This document shows positions 51,795 to 60,367 of a stretch of 64,000 nucleotides of DNA, piece after piece. Source of the stretch: Bordetella genomosp. 13 (lineage in GTDB: Bacteria > Pseudomonadota > Gammaproteobacteria > Burkholderiales > Burkholderiaceae_B). Below the pieces are notes generated by a model that worked only from the letters and a program-made list of their open reading frames with translations, did not search any database and was not told where the DNA came from. Positions within the stretch are counted from its first letter, which is position 1. Every line of letters starts with the position of its first letter. The DNA lies in the NCBI RefSeq assembly GCF_002119665.1, contig NZ_CP021111.1, positions 682,001 through 746,000 of the forward strand, read 5' to 3'. The translations under genes and the position numbers were made by a program.

Positions 51795-52606
51795 GCAGGA
51801 TCCTTGCGTAGCGTGCGCTCGGCCGTCAGCCTCCTGGCCGCCATATCCAGGGCCAGGGTCGCGCCGGCCAGCAGCACGCCCATGGCGGCTGCGCGGTTGA
51901 CGTCGCCGAACGCGGTGAATTCACGGAAGATGAGCACGGGGAAGATCTCGATGCTGCGCGCGATCAACAGCGCCGTGCCGAACGAAGCCATGGACATCAT
52001 GAGAATGGCAAAGAACGCCGTGCCCATGGGGCGGTACAACTGCGGCAGCACCACCAGGCAAGCCACCTGCGCGGGCGATGCGCCCAGCACCTTGGCCGCG
52101 GACAGCGCGGCGGGGTCGAGTTTCTCGATGCTCTGCGCCACGATCAGCGCGGCCCTGGGAATCTGGAAACCGAGATAGCCAACCGCCAGGCCGCCCAGGG
52201 AGTACACATAGCCACGTGTCAGGCTGGTGCCGAATACTGCCTGCTCAAGCAGCGCCAGCACTCCTGCGTTGCCCAACAGCGTCACGATGAGCATGCCGTA
52301 CACCACTCCGCTGAACGCGAAGTTGACCTGGCACATCATGCGCAGGACGCGCGCGCCGCGACGCTGCCGCGCCATCCACCAGGCCGCCGGGAGCGACATC
52401 AATGTCGCCGCGGCCGCAGTGACAGTGCAGAAGGCCACCGTGCCCGCCAGCGCCTGCAGCATGTAGCTGCTGTGCAGGACGTCGGCGTAATTGGCGAGCG
52501 TCCATCCGCTGTCGCCCGCCCGCAGGCTGGCCGACAGCAGATAGCCCAGCGGGACCAGCGTGAGACAGCCCACGATCAGCAGCAGCAAAATGGGAAGCAT
52601 GGTCAT
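51791..52606 (-). CDS. ABC transporter permease
   Basis: Protein of 271 aa with about six membrane helices and an EAA loop (SAAKVLGASPAQVACLVVLP QLYRP region). ATG 52606 is taken; a TTG at 52636 directly after the binding-protein stop is possible and would add 10 residues. It is the first permease of the importer operon. Confidence 0.83.
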   Translation of the reverse strand: MTMLPILLLLIVGCLTLVPLGYLLSASLRAGDSGWTLANYADVLHSSYMLQALAGTVAFCTVTAAAATLMSLPAAWWMARQRRGARVLRMMCQVNFAFSGVVYGMLIVTLLGNAGVLALLEQAVFGTSLTRGYVYSLGGLAVGYLGFQIPRAALIVAQSIEKLDPAALSAAKVLGASPAQVACLVVLPQLYRPMGTAFFAILMMSMASFGTALLIARSIEIFPVLIFREFTAFGDVNRAAAMGVLLAGATLALDMAARRLTAERTLRKDPA

Positions 52607-52637
52607 GCCGTGTCCCTGGACGCTCGCCTTGTCCAAC

Positions 52638-53696
52638 TCAACCGGCCAGGCCGTGGCGGCCCAGTACGCGGTCGACGTCGCCGTCCCGCATCACGATCTC
52701 GACGAACGCCCGCTTCAGCGTGGCAACCGTCGTGGCCTGGTGAGGAATGTCCAGGCTGACCAGGTTGTCGATCCTGGGCAGTCCCTGGGCCACCTGCGCG
52801 GGAATGGCATCTTCACGAACCGGGCGGAAATACCCTTCCGCGATCAGCCGCTGCGCTTCGGCGCCTAGCAGCCAGTCCATGAAGGCCTCGGCCTCGGCGC
52901 GTTTGGGGCCGCCCTTGGCCAGCGACATGCCGAGCGCCGCGCTGACCACGCCCTCGGCCGGCACCACGGCGCTGACGGGCGCCCCTTTGGCGCGCGGCGT
53001 CAGGATGCCGCCTTCCGCGTCCACCGTGATGGCGGCATCGCCCAACGCCAGCCGCGGCGACACCAGCTCGCTGCGGAACTGCTGTCCGTTGGCGGCGAAC
53101 GCCTTCAGCCACCGCATTCCGGGACGGAAATCCGTCTTGGTGCCGCCCAGCACGAAGTTGATGCCATACATGAAGACCGACGCCGTGCCGGACCAAGTGG
53201 GGTCCATGCATGCCGCCAGGCCTTTGTATTCCGGCTTGAGCAGATCCGCGAAGCTGGCGGGCGGCTTGACGCCGCGTTCGGCCAGCACCTTGTCATTGAC
53301 CCCGATGATGACGTTGGTGGACGCAATGGCCCACCAGTGTCCGTCCTTGTCCTTCAGATTGGTCGGCACGACGTCGATTCCCTGCGGAAAGTACGGGACC
53401 GTCACGCCTTCTTTCTTGGCGTCCACCGCGATGTCCAGCGACCAGTAGGCCGCGCTCGCCTGGGGATGCCGGGTCTCCAGTTTCAAGGCCACCAATGCCG
53501 GGCTGGAGCCGCTGCGCAAGCCCAGCGTGGGCCGTACGCCCGTCTTGCGGGCATAGGCGTCGACGATCACGTTCCAGTTCATGAACGTGCCCACCAGGTT
53601 GTAGACGGGAAGGACTTCTTCCGCCATCGCGGGCACACGAAAGGCGGTGCCCGCCACGGCGGCGGGGATAACGGCGAGAAAGGTGCGTCGCTGCAT
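52638..53696 (-). CDS. ABC transporter periplasmic binding protein (2-AEP/iron-type)
   Basis: Protein of 352 aa with a signal peptide (about 1-25, PAMAEE cleavage; RR near the start may allow Tat export). The body (YFPQGIDVVPTNLKDKDGHW, WWAIASTNVIIGVND, FADLLKPEYKGLAACMDPTW) is the cluster-D type of iron, polyamine and 2-aminoethylphosphonate receptors. No tyrosine pair typical of ferric-binding proteins is evident. The neighbouring dioxygenase and HD genes favour a phosphonate. First gene of the operon, divergent from the LysR gene. Confidence 0.82.
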   Translation of the reverse strand: MQRRTFLAVIPAAVAGTAFRVPAMAEEVLPVYNLVGTFMNWNVIVDAYARKTGVRPTLGLRSGSSPALVALKLETRHPQASAAYWSLDIAVDAKKEGVTVPYFPQGIDVVPTNLKDKDGHWWAIASTNVIIGVNDKVLAERGVKPPASFADLLKPEYKGLAACMDPTWSGTASVFMYGINFVLGGTKTDFRPGMRWLKAFAANGQQFRSELVSPRLALGDAAITVDAEGGILTPRAKGAPVSAVVPAEGVVSAALGMSLAKGGPKRAEAEAFMDWLLGAEAQRLIAEGYFRPVREDAIPAQVAQGLPRIDNLVSLDIPHQATTVATLKRAFVEIVMRDGDVDRVLGRHGLAG

Positions 53697-53774
53697 GATG
53701 TCGGGTCTGGTCTGTAGTGGCGATGGAGTAACATCGGGGCCGTTGCAGGCGCCCCTGTGCGGGCTAATGATTTT

Positions 53775-53786
53775 ATCTATACGTAA
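53775..53786. promoter_or_regulatory. TCTATA motif, copy 1
   Basis: ATCTATACGTAA in the AT-rich 150-bp gap between the ABC operon and its divergent LysR gene. Related motifs occur before the HD-domain gene, suggesting one regulator for both. Confidence 0.45.
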
Positions 53787-53854
53787 TCATCAAGTATTTA
53801 TAAAACCGAATAAATGATGCTGGGATTTTGTGACAGGCAGATGAACGCGTGGGC

Positions 53855-54793
53855 ATGAAAGACGATCTAGAAGCCGCTGCCGACAAGACGGGCGCGAAGC
53901 GCGAAGGCAGCATCACTCCCGGGCTGTTGCGCGCCTTCGTCGCCATTGCGGAAACCGGAAGCTTTTCGCAGGCAGCCGCGCAACTGGGCGTGGCCCAGCC
54001 GACCGTATCCATACAGCTGACGAATCTGGAACAGAGCTGCGGCGTGCTGCTGCTGCACCGGCGGCCGCGGGTCAAGCTGACCGAGGCGGGGTGCGAGGTG
54101 TTCCTGCGCGCGCGGCAGATCCTCAGTCGGCTGGATGGCCTCGAAGCCTATGCGCGGGACATGCAGCACCTCGAGCGCGGCAGCCTTGCCGTCGGCACGT
54201 CCACGCCGGCGTTCGCCATGCCGTTGCTGTCAAGCTTCATGGTCGCCCAGCCCGCCATCGCCATCCGCACCACCATAGGCAACACATCCGAACTGATCGA
54301 CGACCTGGCGCAGTGCCGCATCGACGTCGCGGTCATGACCCTGCAGGAACCGGTGCCGAACATGCGCTGCACCTTGCTGTTCCCCCAGCGTTTGATGGCC
54401 TGCGTGCCGGTCGGCGCTGATACCGCGGCGCGCACGGAAATCCATATCGCGGAATTGGCGGGGCATCCGTTGGTGATGCGCGAACAGGGCTCCATGACGC
54501 GCAAGCTGCTGGAGACGGCCATGCGGGAAAAGGGCCTGGCGCCCCGAGTCCGCCTGGAAGTAGGCAGTCGTGAAGCCGTCATCGAAGCGGTGGCCGCGGG
54601 CCTGGGCTCCGGCATCCTGCTGGAGGGCGAAGTCCGCAGCGACACCCGCCTGCACCAGATGATGCTGGCCGGCACTTCGATAGTGGGCGGGGTGTATGCG
54701 GTGACGTTGAAGGAAGGCGCCGATATCCCCGCCATCAACGCCTTGCTCGAACATGCCGTGCACGCCAAGGTGGGCGCGCGCGCGGCGGGATGA
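53855..54793 (+). CDS. LysR-family regulator of the phosphonate-type cluster
   Basis: LTTR of about 312 aa: AFVAIAETGSFSQAAAQLGV then AQPTVSIQLTNLEQSCGVLL is the winged helix (about 25-85), with an effector domain after. ATG 53855 is preferred; GTG 53849 is possible. Divergent from the binding-protein gene and convergent with the HD gene, 10 nt apart from its stop. The classic local regulator position. Confidence 0.88.
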   Translation: MKDDLEAAADKTGAKREGSITPGLLRAFVAIAETGSFSQAAAQLGVAQPTVSIQLTNLEQSCGVLLLHRRPRVKLTEAGCEVFLRARQILSRLDGLEAYARDMQHLERGSLAVGTSTPAFAMPLLSSFMVAQPAIAIRTTIGNTSELIDDLAQCRIDVAVMTLQEPVPNMRCTLLFPQRLMACVPVGADTAARTEIHIAELAGHPLVMREQGSMTRKLLETAMREKGLAPRVRLEVGSREAVIEAVAAGLGSGILLEGEVRSDTRLHQMMLAGTSIVGGVYAVTLKEGADIPAINALLEHAVHAKVGARAAG

Positions 54794-54802
54794 CGCACCC
54801 GG

Positions 54803-55357
54803 CTAGGCGTGGTTCAACGCGCCTGCCACGTACGTGAGAAAGTGTGCGAAAGGCGGCGTCTGCATGGCCGGGTCTTTCGCCTGGTCGTCGTAGCGCCGCA
54901 GGCGTACCGCCTCGGCGAAGTACGGCAGGCGCTCGAACCGCGCCACCTCTTCCCGGGACATCGGCCCGCCCTGCAGGGCCAGTGAGCGTACCGAATCGCT
55001 GGCCAGTTTGCCGAAATACGTGTCGTCCACCGCACACAGATAGCGCTTGGCTGCCACATGCAGCCGGATGGGCTCGACCACGTCGGCCGCGAAATGCGCG
55101 TCGAGCCACGCGGCCGCGCGTGCTTCATGCGTGTCGTCGATCTGCTGTGCCGCGGGATTCTCGCCCAGCCCGTGGATCATGTGGCCCACGTCGTGCAGCA
55201 GGGCGGCGGCGATCACGTTGCCGGGCTCGCGGTTGCGCTCTGCCAGTGTGGCCGATTGCAGCGCATGCTGCAGTTGGGATACATCGGCCAGGCCGTAGCG
55301 GCGAGTGGCCTTGTCGCGGTAAAGGGCTTCCAGGGTGTGCAGGATTGGGGGCGTCAT
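54803..55357 (-). CDS. PhnZ-like HD-domain oxygenase (phosphonate-operon type)
   Basis: Protein of 184 aa of the phosphonate-operon HD family (TIGR03276/PhnZ-like). Iron-ligand candidates are H31 (QLQHALQSA), H55-D56 (LLHDVGH), H77, H100 and an Asp in RYDDQAKD (157-158). PhnZ is a mixed-valent di-iron oxygenase splitting a 1-hydroxyphosphonate C-P bond. The glutamate that binds the substrate amino group in PhnZ appears replaced here (Y21-G-L-A-D), hinting at another substrate. It is transcribed towards the LysR gene and has its own promoter with TCTATA motifs. Confidence 0.78.
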   Translation of the reverse strand: MTPPILHTLEALYRDKATRRYGLADVSQLQHALQSATLAERNREPGNVIAAALLHDVGHMIHGLGENPAAQQIDDTHEARAAAWLDAHFAADVVEPIRLHVAAKRYLCAVDDTYFGKLASDSVRSLALQGGPMSREEVARFERLPYFAEAVRLRRYDDQAKDPAMQTPPFAHFLTYVAGALNHA

Positions 55358-55361
55358 GTTC

Positions 55362-55402
55362 GTCTATAGATAAAAATGAATGAACAAGTTTATTGTATAG
55401 AC
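55362..55402. promoter_or_regulatory. TCTATA motifs, copies 2 and 3 (inverted pair)
   Basis: GTCTATAGATAA (55362-55373) and, on the other strand, GTCTATACAATAA (55390-55402). Both lie just upstream of the HD gene, with the spacing and inverted order expected of a LysR site. Confidence 0.45.
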
Positions 55403-55491
55403 TATTTCGGATAAATGACGCCCTTGTCCGCGGGCCCGCGCGGCGACACCGCGCTGGATGGCCGCGTCTCAGCGAGCCCGCCGCCTTCGGC

Positions 55492-56253
55492 CTAGGTCAT
55501 GTAGATCCCGCCGTTGATATCCAGGCAGGCCCCATTCACATATCCCGCGGCCTCGCTGGCCAGGAAGGCCACCAGCGCCCCGATCTCCGCCGGTTTGCCG
55601 AACCTGCCCGCGGGAATCATCTTCATCGTCTCGGCCAACAGTTGGGGATCCGTGGCGGTGGCCATGGCCGTTTCGATCCGCCCGGGCGCCACGCTGTTGA
55701 CGGTCACGCCGCGGCTGCCATACGTCCCGGCCAGCGCCCGCGTCAGTCCCATCAGCGCGGTCTTCGAGCTGTGATAGTCCACACCCGAAACCGGCACATA
55801 CATGCGCGCCGCGCGCGACACGATGTTCACCACTCGCCCATACCCCTGCTCGGCCATGGGCGGTATCAGTTCTCGGCACAGGATGAAGGGCGCCGTCACG
55901 TTCACGCGATGGACCCGGTCCCATTGTTCCGTGCTGATGTCCGGCAGGGCGATCGGACCGCCGTTTCCTTTCGGGGAAATGCCCGCGCAATTCACCAGCA
56001 CATCGCAGGCCCGGCCTTCCTGCGCCAGGCACCAGCGAGCCGCGTCCACCAACGGCGATTCGTCGGCGATGTCCACGACGCGGCCCTGCACCTGCCGCGC
56101 CCAGGTGCTCATCGTGTCGGCAACGCGCGATACCTCAGGGTTCACATCCAGCAGATAGACGCGATAGCCCTGCCGCGACAGGCACGCGGCGATGGCCTGG
56201 CCTATGCCGCCTGCCCCGCCGGTGATGAGGGCGGATCGTCCGTTGCCGGTCAT
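55492..56253 (-). CDS. Short-chain dehydrogenase/reductase
   Basis: Classical SDR of 253 aa: TGGAGGIG cofactor motif (about 12-19), NCAGIS, catalytic Ser/Tyr-x3-Lys in VDYHSSK, and DINGGIYMT at the end. An Asp after the second strand (YLLDVNPE) favours NAD. It overlaps the TPP-enzyme stop by 4 nt, so the two act in one pathway, for example oxidising an alcohol or hydroxy acid. The substrate is unknown. Confidence 0.88.
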   Translation of the reverse strand: MTGNGRSALITGGAGGIGQAIAACLSRQGYRVYLLDVNPEVSRVADTMSTWARQVQGRVVDIADESPLVDAARWCLAQEGRACDVLVNCAGISPKGNGGPIALPDISTEQWDRVHRVNVTAPFILCRELIPPMAEQGYGRVVNIVSRAARMYVPVSGVDYHSSKTALMGLTRALAGTYGSRGVTVNSVAPGRIETAMATATDPQLLAETMKMIPAGRFGKPAEIGALVAFLASEAAGYVNGACLDINGGIYMT

Positions 56254-58007
56254 CCCGCGACTCCCGCGGTTGTCTGTCGCGGTGCCTGCGCGGCATCCGC
56301 CTTGGGTTCGAACGACGCGATCAGCGCCTTGTACGACAGGTCCGTCGAGATGCGCGCGTCGATCACCGTGGGTACGTCGGCCATCAGGGCTTCGCGCAGC
56401 GCGGCGGCCAGTTCGGTGGGCGTCTCGACCTTCATGCCGTGGCAGCCCATGGCGCGCGCGATGGCGGCGTGGTCGAAGTCGTGGAACTGGGCGGCGAAGG
56501 GGCCGCGGATGTGCGTGGACCAGCCCAGCATCTGGTTGTTGAGGATGAGCGTGATGATAGGCAGGCGGGCCTCGATGGCCGTCATGAGCCCGTTCATCGA
56601 CATCGAGAAACCGCCGTCGCCGCACACCGCGACCACGGGCCGATCGGGGTGCACGAGTTTGGCGCCCATGGCTCCGGGAATCGCATAGCCCATGGGGCCG
56701 GCGCCGGCGGCCTGCAGGAACCCGCCCGCCTCGCGCGTCTTGTAGAAGCGCATCATGAAGATGCGGTTCTCGCCGGCATCGCAGCACACGATCGCGTTGG
56801 AGGGCAGCACGTGCTGCAGTTCGGCGATCAGCCTGGGCGGGGACATGGGCACGGCCTCGTCCGAGGCGGCGGCCGCTTCTGTTTCCAGATGGGGCGCGCG
56901 ATAGGTCTTCACGCGGGCGGCGCCTTGCCCGTTGTAGCCGCGCGCGGCGGCGAGCATGGCTTCCAGCGCCACCCCGGCTTCGCCGATCACCACGTGGTCG
57001 GCAGGGAAGCTCCAGGATGCGTTCAGCGATTCGATGTCGAGCTGGATGATCGTCTGGCGGCACGGGTCGATGAGCGCCGGATTCTCGTACGCGGTATCCG
57101 ACGCGGTCAGCTTGGTGCCCACGGCGACGATGAGGTCGGCTTCGCTGACGCACGCATTGGCGGCCGCATGCCCGAAGGTGCCGTACAGGCCCAGCGACAG
57201 CGCATGCACCTCCGGAAACACGCCCTTGCCCGAAGGGGACGTGACCACGGGAATGTCCAGGCCCTCGGCGAAGGCGTACAGGGCGGAATAGGCCTGGCCG
57301 ATGCGCACGCCGTTGCCGGCGATGATGACGGGACGCCGGGCCTGCCGCAGCGCCTGCGCCGCCTGCCGTACCGACGCGGCGTCGACGCTTGCCGGCTTGC
57401 GGTGCAGGTAGGCCTGTGTGTTGTACAGGCGCGGTGCGGCGTCGGACTGCGTGTTGCCGTTGAAGGCGGAGATGCTGAACAACACCGCGACGGGGCCCGG
57501 CTGGCCGGTGGTGGCGTGCTTGATCGCCAGCTGCGTGGCGTGCACGGCGCCGGCGGGATGATGGGCCTCGAACACTTGCTTGGTCACCCCCTTGAAACTG
57601 AGTCGTGCATCCCAGCCGCCGTAATCGCCGCGGCCGCTTTGGTAGGGACCGTGCAGCGACAGGTCGGGCGTGTCGCTGAAGTCGGTAAGCAGCAGCAGGG
57701 GCGAACTCGACAGGTGCGCCTCGATCGTGCCGAGCAGCCCGTTGCCCAGCACCCACGGGCCTTGCCCGACCAGCACGCCAGGCTTGCCGGTAAGACGGCC
57801 GTAGACCTCGGCCATCGCGCTGCCCAGTGATTCCTCGCGCACCAGCACGGTACGGATGGAGTCCTGGAAGTGTTCGAGCGCGGCCCAGATGTGGCCCGAG
57901 TGCCCGCCGGCGATGCCGAAGACGGTGTCGATGCCGGCTTCCTTCAACACCTGGACGACGGCATGGGCGGCGGCGCAGGGCGCCTTCAGTAGCGGTGCGG
58001 TAGTCAT
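56250..58007 (-). CDS. Thiamine-diphosphate enzyme (acetolactate synthase-like)
   Basis: Protein of 585 aa, full length for the family. The catalytic Glu is E59 in VREESLGSAMAEVYGRL, where the usual His before it is Glu. The ThDP site is GDGGFSMSMNGLMTAIEARL-like with NN (about 470-500). The middle domain (IIAGNGVRIG) looks FAD-binding-like in position. Such proteins with an SDR partner decarboxylate or ligate 2-oxo acids. Coupled to the SDR gene. Divergent from the Bug-protein gene. Confidence 0.87.
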   Translation of the reverse strand: MTTAPLLKAPCAAAHAVVQVLKEAGIDTVFGIAGGHSGHIWAALEHFQDSIRTVLVREESLGSAMAEVYGRLTGKPGVLVGQGPWVLGNGLLGTIEAHLSSSPLLLLTDFSDTPDLSLHGPYQSGRGDYGGWDARLSFKGVTKQVFEAHHPAGAVHATQLAIKHATTGQPGPVAVLFSISAFNGNTQSDAAPRLYNTQAYLHRKPASVDAASVRQAAQALRQARRPVIIAGNGVRIGQAYSALYAFAEGLDIPVVTSPSGKGVFPEVHALSLGLYGTFGHAAANACVSEADLIVAVGTKLTASDTAYENPALIDPCRQTIIQLDIESLNASWSFPADHVVIGEAGVALEAMLAAARGYNGQGAARVKTYRAPHLETEAAAASDEAVPMSPPRLIAELQHVLPSNAIVCCDAGENRIFMMRFYKTREAGGFLQAAGAGPMGYAIPGAMGAKLVHPDRPVVAVCGDGGFSMSMNGLMTAIEARLPIITLILNNQMLGWSTHIRGPFAAQFHDFDHAAIARAMGCHGMKVETPTELAAALREALMADVPTVIDARISTDLSYKALIASFEPKADAAQAPRQTTAGVAG

Positions 58008-58138
58008 GCGGGATCCTGTATGGGTTCTTCTCGATGGCGGCAGTGACGCGAGCGGCTGTCCGCGCGCGTACGGCTGGTTCCCGGACAATTCTGCGGGCCG
58101 CGACATGGACTGGCAATTTGCGAATTTTGAACTCGTTT

Positions 58139-58158
58139 ATAAGCCGCTTAAATGCGGC
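58139..58158. promoter_or_regulatory. Putative LysR operator between TPP and Bug genes
   Basis: ATAAGCCGCTTAAA (58139-58152) overlaps the inverted repeat GCCGC-N6-GCGGC (58143-58158). A related 14-mer occurs before the second SDR gene. Centred in the divergent promoter region. Confidence 0.4.
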
Positions 58159-58289
58159 CGCATCGCGCTGGTGCGGCTTAAAGCGCGCTAATAACCGGTT
58201 TTGAAAAATGCAAAGACCGACGCGCCGTTCTTTCTCTAGACTATGCGGACACAGCGCGACACGCGCGATAAGAACGCAAGGAGACAGAC

Positions 58290-59258
58290 ATGCGAACGGC
58301 GAATAGGCTCAAGGGTTTCCGTAAACTGCTTGCCGCGTTGGCGGCGGTGGCGATGGCGCCGATGGCGCAGGCCGCCTATCCGGAGAAGCCCATCACGATG
58401 GTGGTCAACTTCGGGCCGGGCGGGGTAACCGACCTGATGGCGCGCGCGCTGGCCTCGGGCATGGAGAAGGACCTGGGGCAGCCCATCGTGGTGCAGAACA
58501 GGCCAGGCGCCTTGGGCACGCTGGGCCCGGCCTACGTCGCCAAAGAGCCGGCTGACGGTTATGTGCTGGGCATCGTATCGGCCTCGGTGGTCACCACGAC
58601 CCCGCATCTGATGAACGTCTCGGTGAAGCCCGAAGACCTGGTGCACGTCGCGGGGTTCGGCAAGAACCGCTACGGCATCGTGGTGCGCGATGATGCGCCG
58701 TACAAGCAGGTTTCCGACCTGGTGCAGGCCGCCAAGGGCAAGCAGTCGGTGTTCTTCGGGTCGCCGTCCACGCCCAACAGCCTCATCTTCTTCGACCTGG
58801 GCCGCAAGACCGGCGGCAAGTTCGAACTGATCGCGTACAAGGCGGGCCCCGAGGCGTCGCTTGCCTTGCTGGGCGGGCAGGTGGCGGTGATCGCCGCCAA
58901 TCCCCCGGACGTGATGAGCCATCTGAAGGCGGGCAAGCTGCGCCTGCTGGCTTCGGGCAGCTCCGAGCGCTGGCCCGAGTATCCCGACGTGCCTACGCTG
59001 AAAGAGTCGGGCTATGACGTGTCCGTCGAGGCCTGGGCAAGCGTGGCCGTGCCGGCGGGTACGCCGCAGGCGGTGGTGGACAGGCTGCAGAGCAGCATCC
59101 GGAGCGCGCTCGAGCGCGAGGACGTGCAGGCCAAGATCCGCCAGATCGGCGCCGATCCGCAGTTCATGGACGGCAAGTCGTATACGCAGTACCTGCTCAA
59201 AGAACGCGAGACGACGGGCGCGATCATCAAAGAGGCCGGGATACCCAGAATCGAATAG
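58290..59258 (+). CDS. Bug/TctC-family periplasmic binding protein
   Basis: Protein of 322 aa with a signal peptide (to about MAQAA, residue 28). FGPGGVTDLMARALASGMEK and VVQNRPGALGTLGPAYVAK are typical of Bug receptors, expanded in Bordetella and relatives, binding carboxylates. It has no TctA/B partner nearby. AAGGAGACAGAC precedes ATG 58290. Followed by its LysR gene; ligand probably an aromatic or hydroxy acid. Confidence 0.9.
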   Translation: MRTANRLKGFRKLLAALAAVAMAPMAQAAYPEKPITMVVNFGPGGVTDLMARALASGMEKDLGQPIVVQNRPGALGTLGPAYVAKEPADGYVLGIVSASVVTTTPHLMNVSVKPEDLVHVAGFGKNRYGIVVRDDAPYKQVSDLVQAAKGKQSVFFGSPSTPNSLIFFDLGRKTGGKFELIAYKAGPEASLALLGGQVAVIAANPPDVMSHLKAGKLRLLASGSSERWPEYPDVPTLKESGYDVSVEAWASVAVPAGTPQAVVDRLQSSIRSALEREDVQAKIRQIGADPQFMDGKSYTQYLLKERETTGAIIKEAGIPRIE

Positions 59259-59279
59259 AAGTCGTAGCATCCTGGGGCT

Positions 59280-60167
59280 ATGGACCTTCAACATATCAGG
59301 GCCTTCGTGGCGGTGGCGCGGGAAGGCAATCTCACGCGCGCCGCCGAGCGCCTGCACCTTACCCAGCCCGCCGTCAGCATCCAGCTGAAGAACTTCCAGC
59401 AGGACCTGGATCTGACCCTGCTGGTCCGCAGCAACAAGGGCCTGATGCTGACCACCGACGGAGAAGAGATTCTGCCGTTGGCCGAGCGCGTGCTGGCGTC
59501 GGTGGCAGACCTGCAGGAACGCGCCGCGCACATGCATGGCAGCCTGGGCGGCGAGCTGTCGATCGGCACGACGATGAATCCCGAGATCACCCGGCTGGGG
59601 CCGTTTCTGCGCAACCTGACCACGCAGTATCCGCGCATCCGGACGAAGCTGCATCACGGCATGACGGGCATGATCAAGAGCGAGACCCTGAAGGGCACGC
59701 TCGATGCGGGCTATTACGTGGCCGGTCCCGAAGAAGTCCTGCCGCCCGAGCTGTACGCCGAATCGCTCACCGTGTTCACGCACTTCATCATCGCGCCGCA
59801 GGGCTGGCGCTCGCGCGTGCTGGGCAAGAGCTGGGCGGAACTGGCGCGCCTGCCATGGATATGGCCCTATCCCAATTCGGTCTACAACCGGCTGCTGTCG
59901 GCCAGGTTCAAGGCCCATGGATTGATACCGAACATCGTCGCCGAGGCCGACGTGGAGGCGTCCATGCTGGATATGGTGCGATGTGGCATGGGACTGTCCC
60001 TGGCGCGTCAGCCCGTGGCGCTGCGCGAGGCGGAGGCGCACGGGCTGGTCTATCTCGAAGACCTGCCTTTGCCGTCGAACCTGTACTTCATCGCGCAGGC
60101 CAGCCGCAAGGACGAATCGGCGATCGCGGCGGCCTTCAAGGCGGTGAAGGACGCGTTCTCGGAATGA
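59280..60167 (+). CDS. LysR-family transcriptional regulator
   Basis: LTTR of 295 aa: MDLQHIRAFVAVAREGNLTR and QPAVSIQLKNFQQDLDLTLL form the winged helix, then an effector domain (LGGELSIGTTMNPEITRLGP; YHVAGPEE-like). It lies 21 nt after the Bug-protein gene and between two groups of catabolic genes whose promoters share a 14-bp motif, so it is the likely local regulator. Confidence 0.88.
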   Translation: MDLQHIRAFVAVAREGNLTRAAERLHLTQPAVSIQLKNFQQDLDLTLLVRSNKGLMLTTDGEEILPLAERVLASVADLQERAAHMHGSLGGELSIGTTMNPEITRLGPFLRNLTTQYPRIRTKLHHGMTGMIKSETLKGTLDAGYYVAGPEEVLPPELYAESLTVFTHFIIAPQGWRSRVLGKSWAELARLPWIWPYPNSVYNRLLSARFKAHGLIPNIVAEADVEASMLDMVRCGMGLSLARQPVALREAEAHGLVYLEDLPLPSNLYFIAQASRKDESAIAAAFKAVKDAFSE

Positions 60168-60212
60168 GGCGCGGCGCCGCGCATGCGTCGCGCGCATGAC
60201 TTCGCCCGCACG

Positions 60213-60226
60213 ATAACCAACTTAAA
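60213..60226. promoter_or_regulatory. Putative LysR operator before the second SDR gene
   Basis: ATAACCAACTTAAA, 11 of 14 bases shared with the motif at 58139. It lies within a GATAA ... TTATC dyad (60212 to about 60247) in a very AT-rich 70-bp stretch. Confidence 0.4.
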
Positions 60227-60367
60227 AAACCCAATTAATAATTTATCAATAGGCGTAGCCTGCGCGCGTCCCTAGAATTTGCGTTGCCGTCTTCAGCGCC
60301 GTGTGCATGGCTTGGAACGGTGTTGGAGCCAGAGGCGTTTCGTCATCTGTCAATGCGTAGGGGCGGT

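Noticed and set aside
56254..58116. Minus-strand extension of the SDR frame through the TPP-enzyme gene
   Set aside because: Arg/Gly/Ala-rich shadow in another frame; the TPP enzyme has clear motifs.
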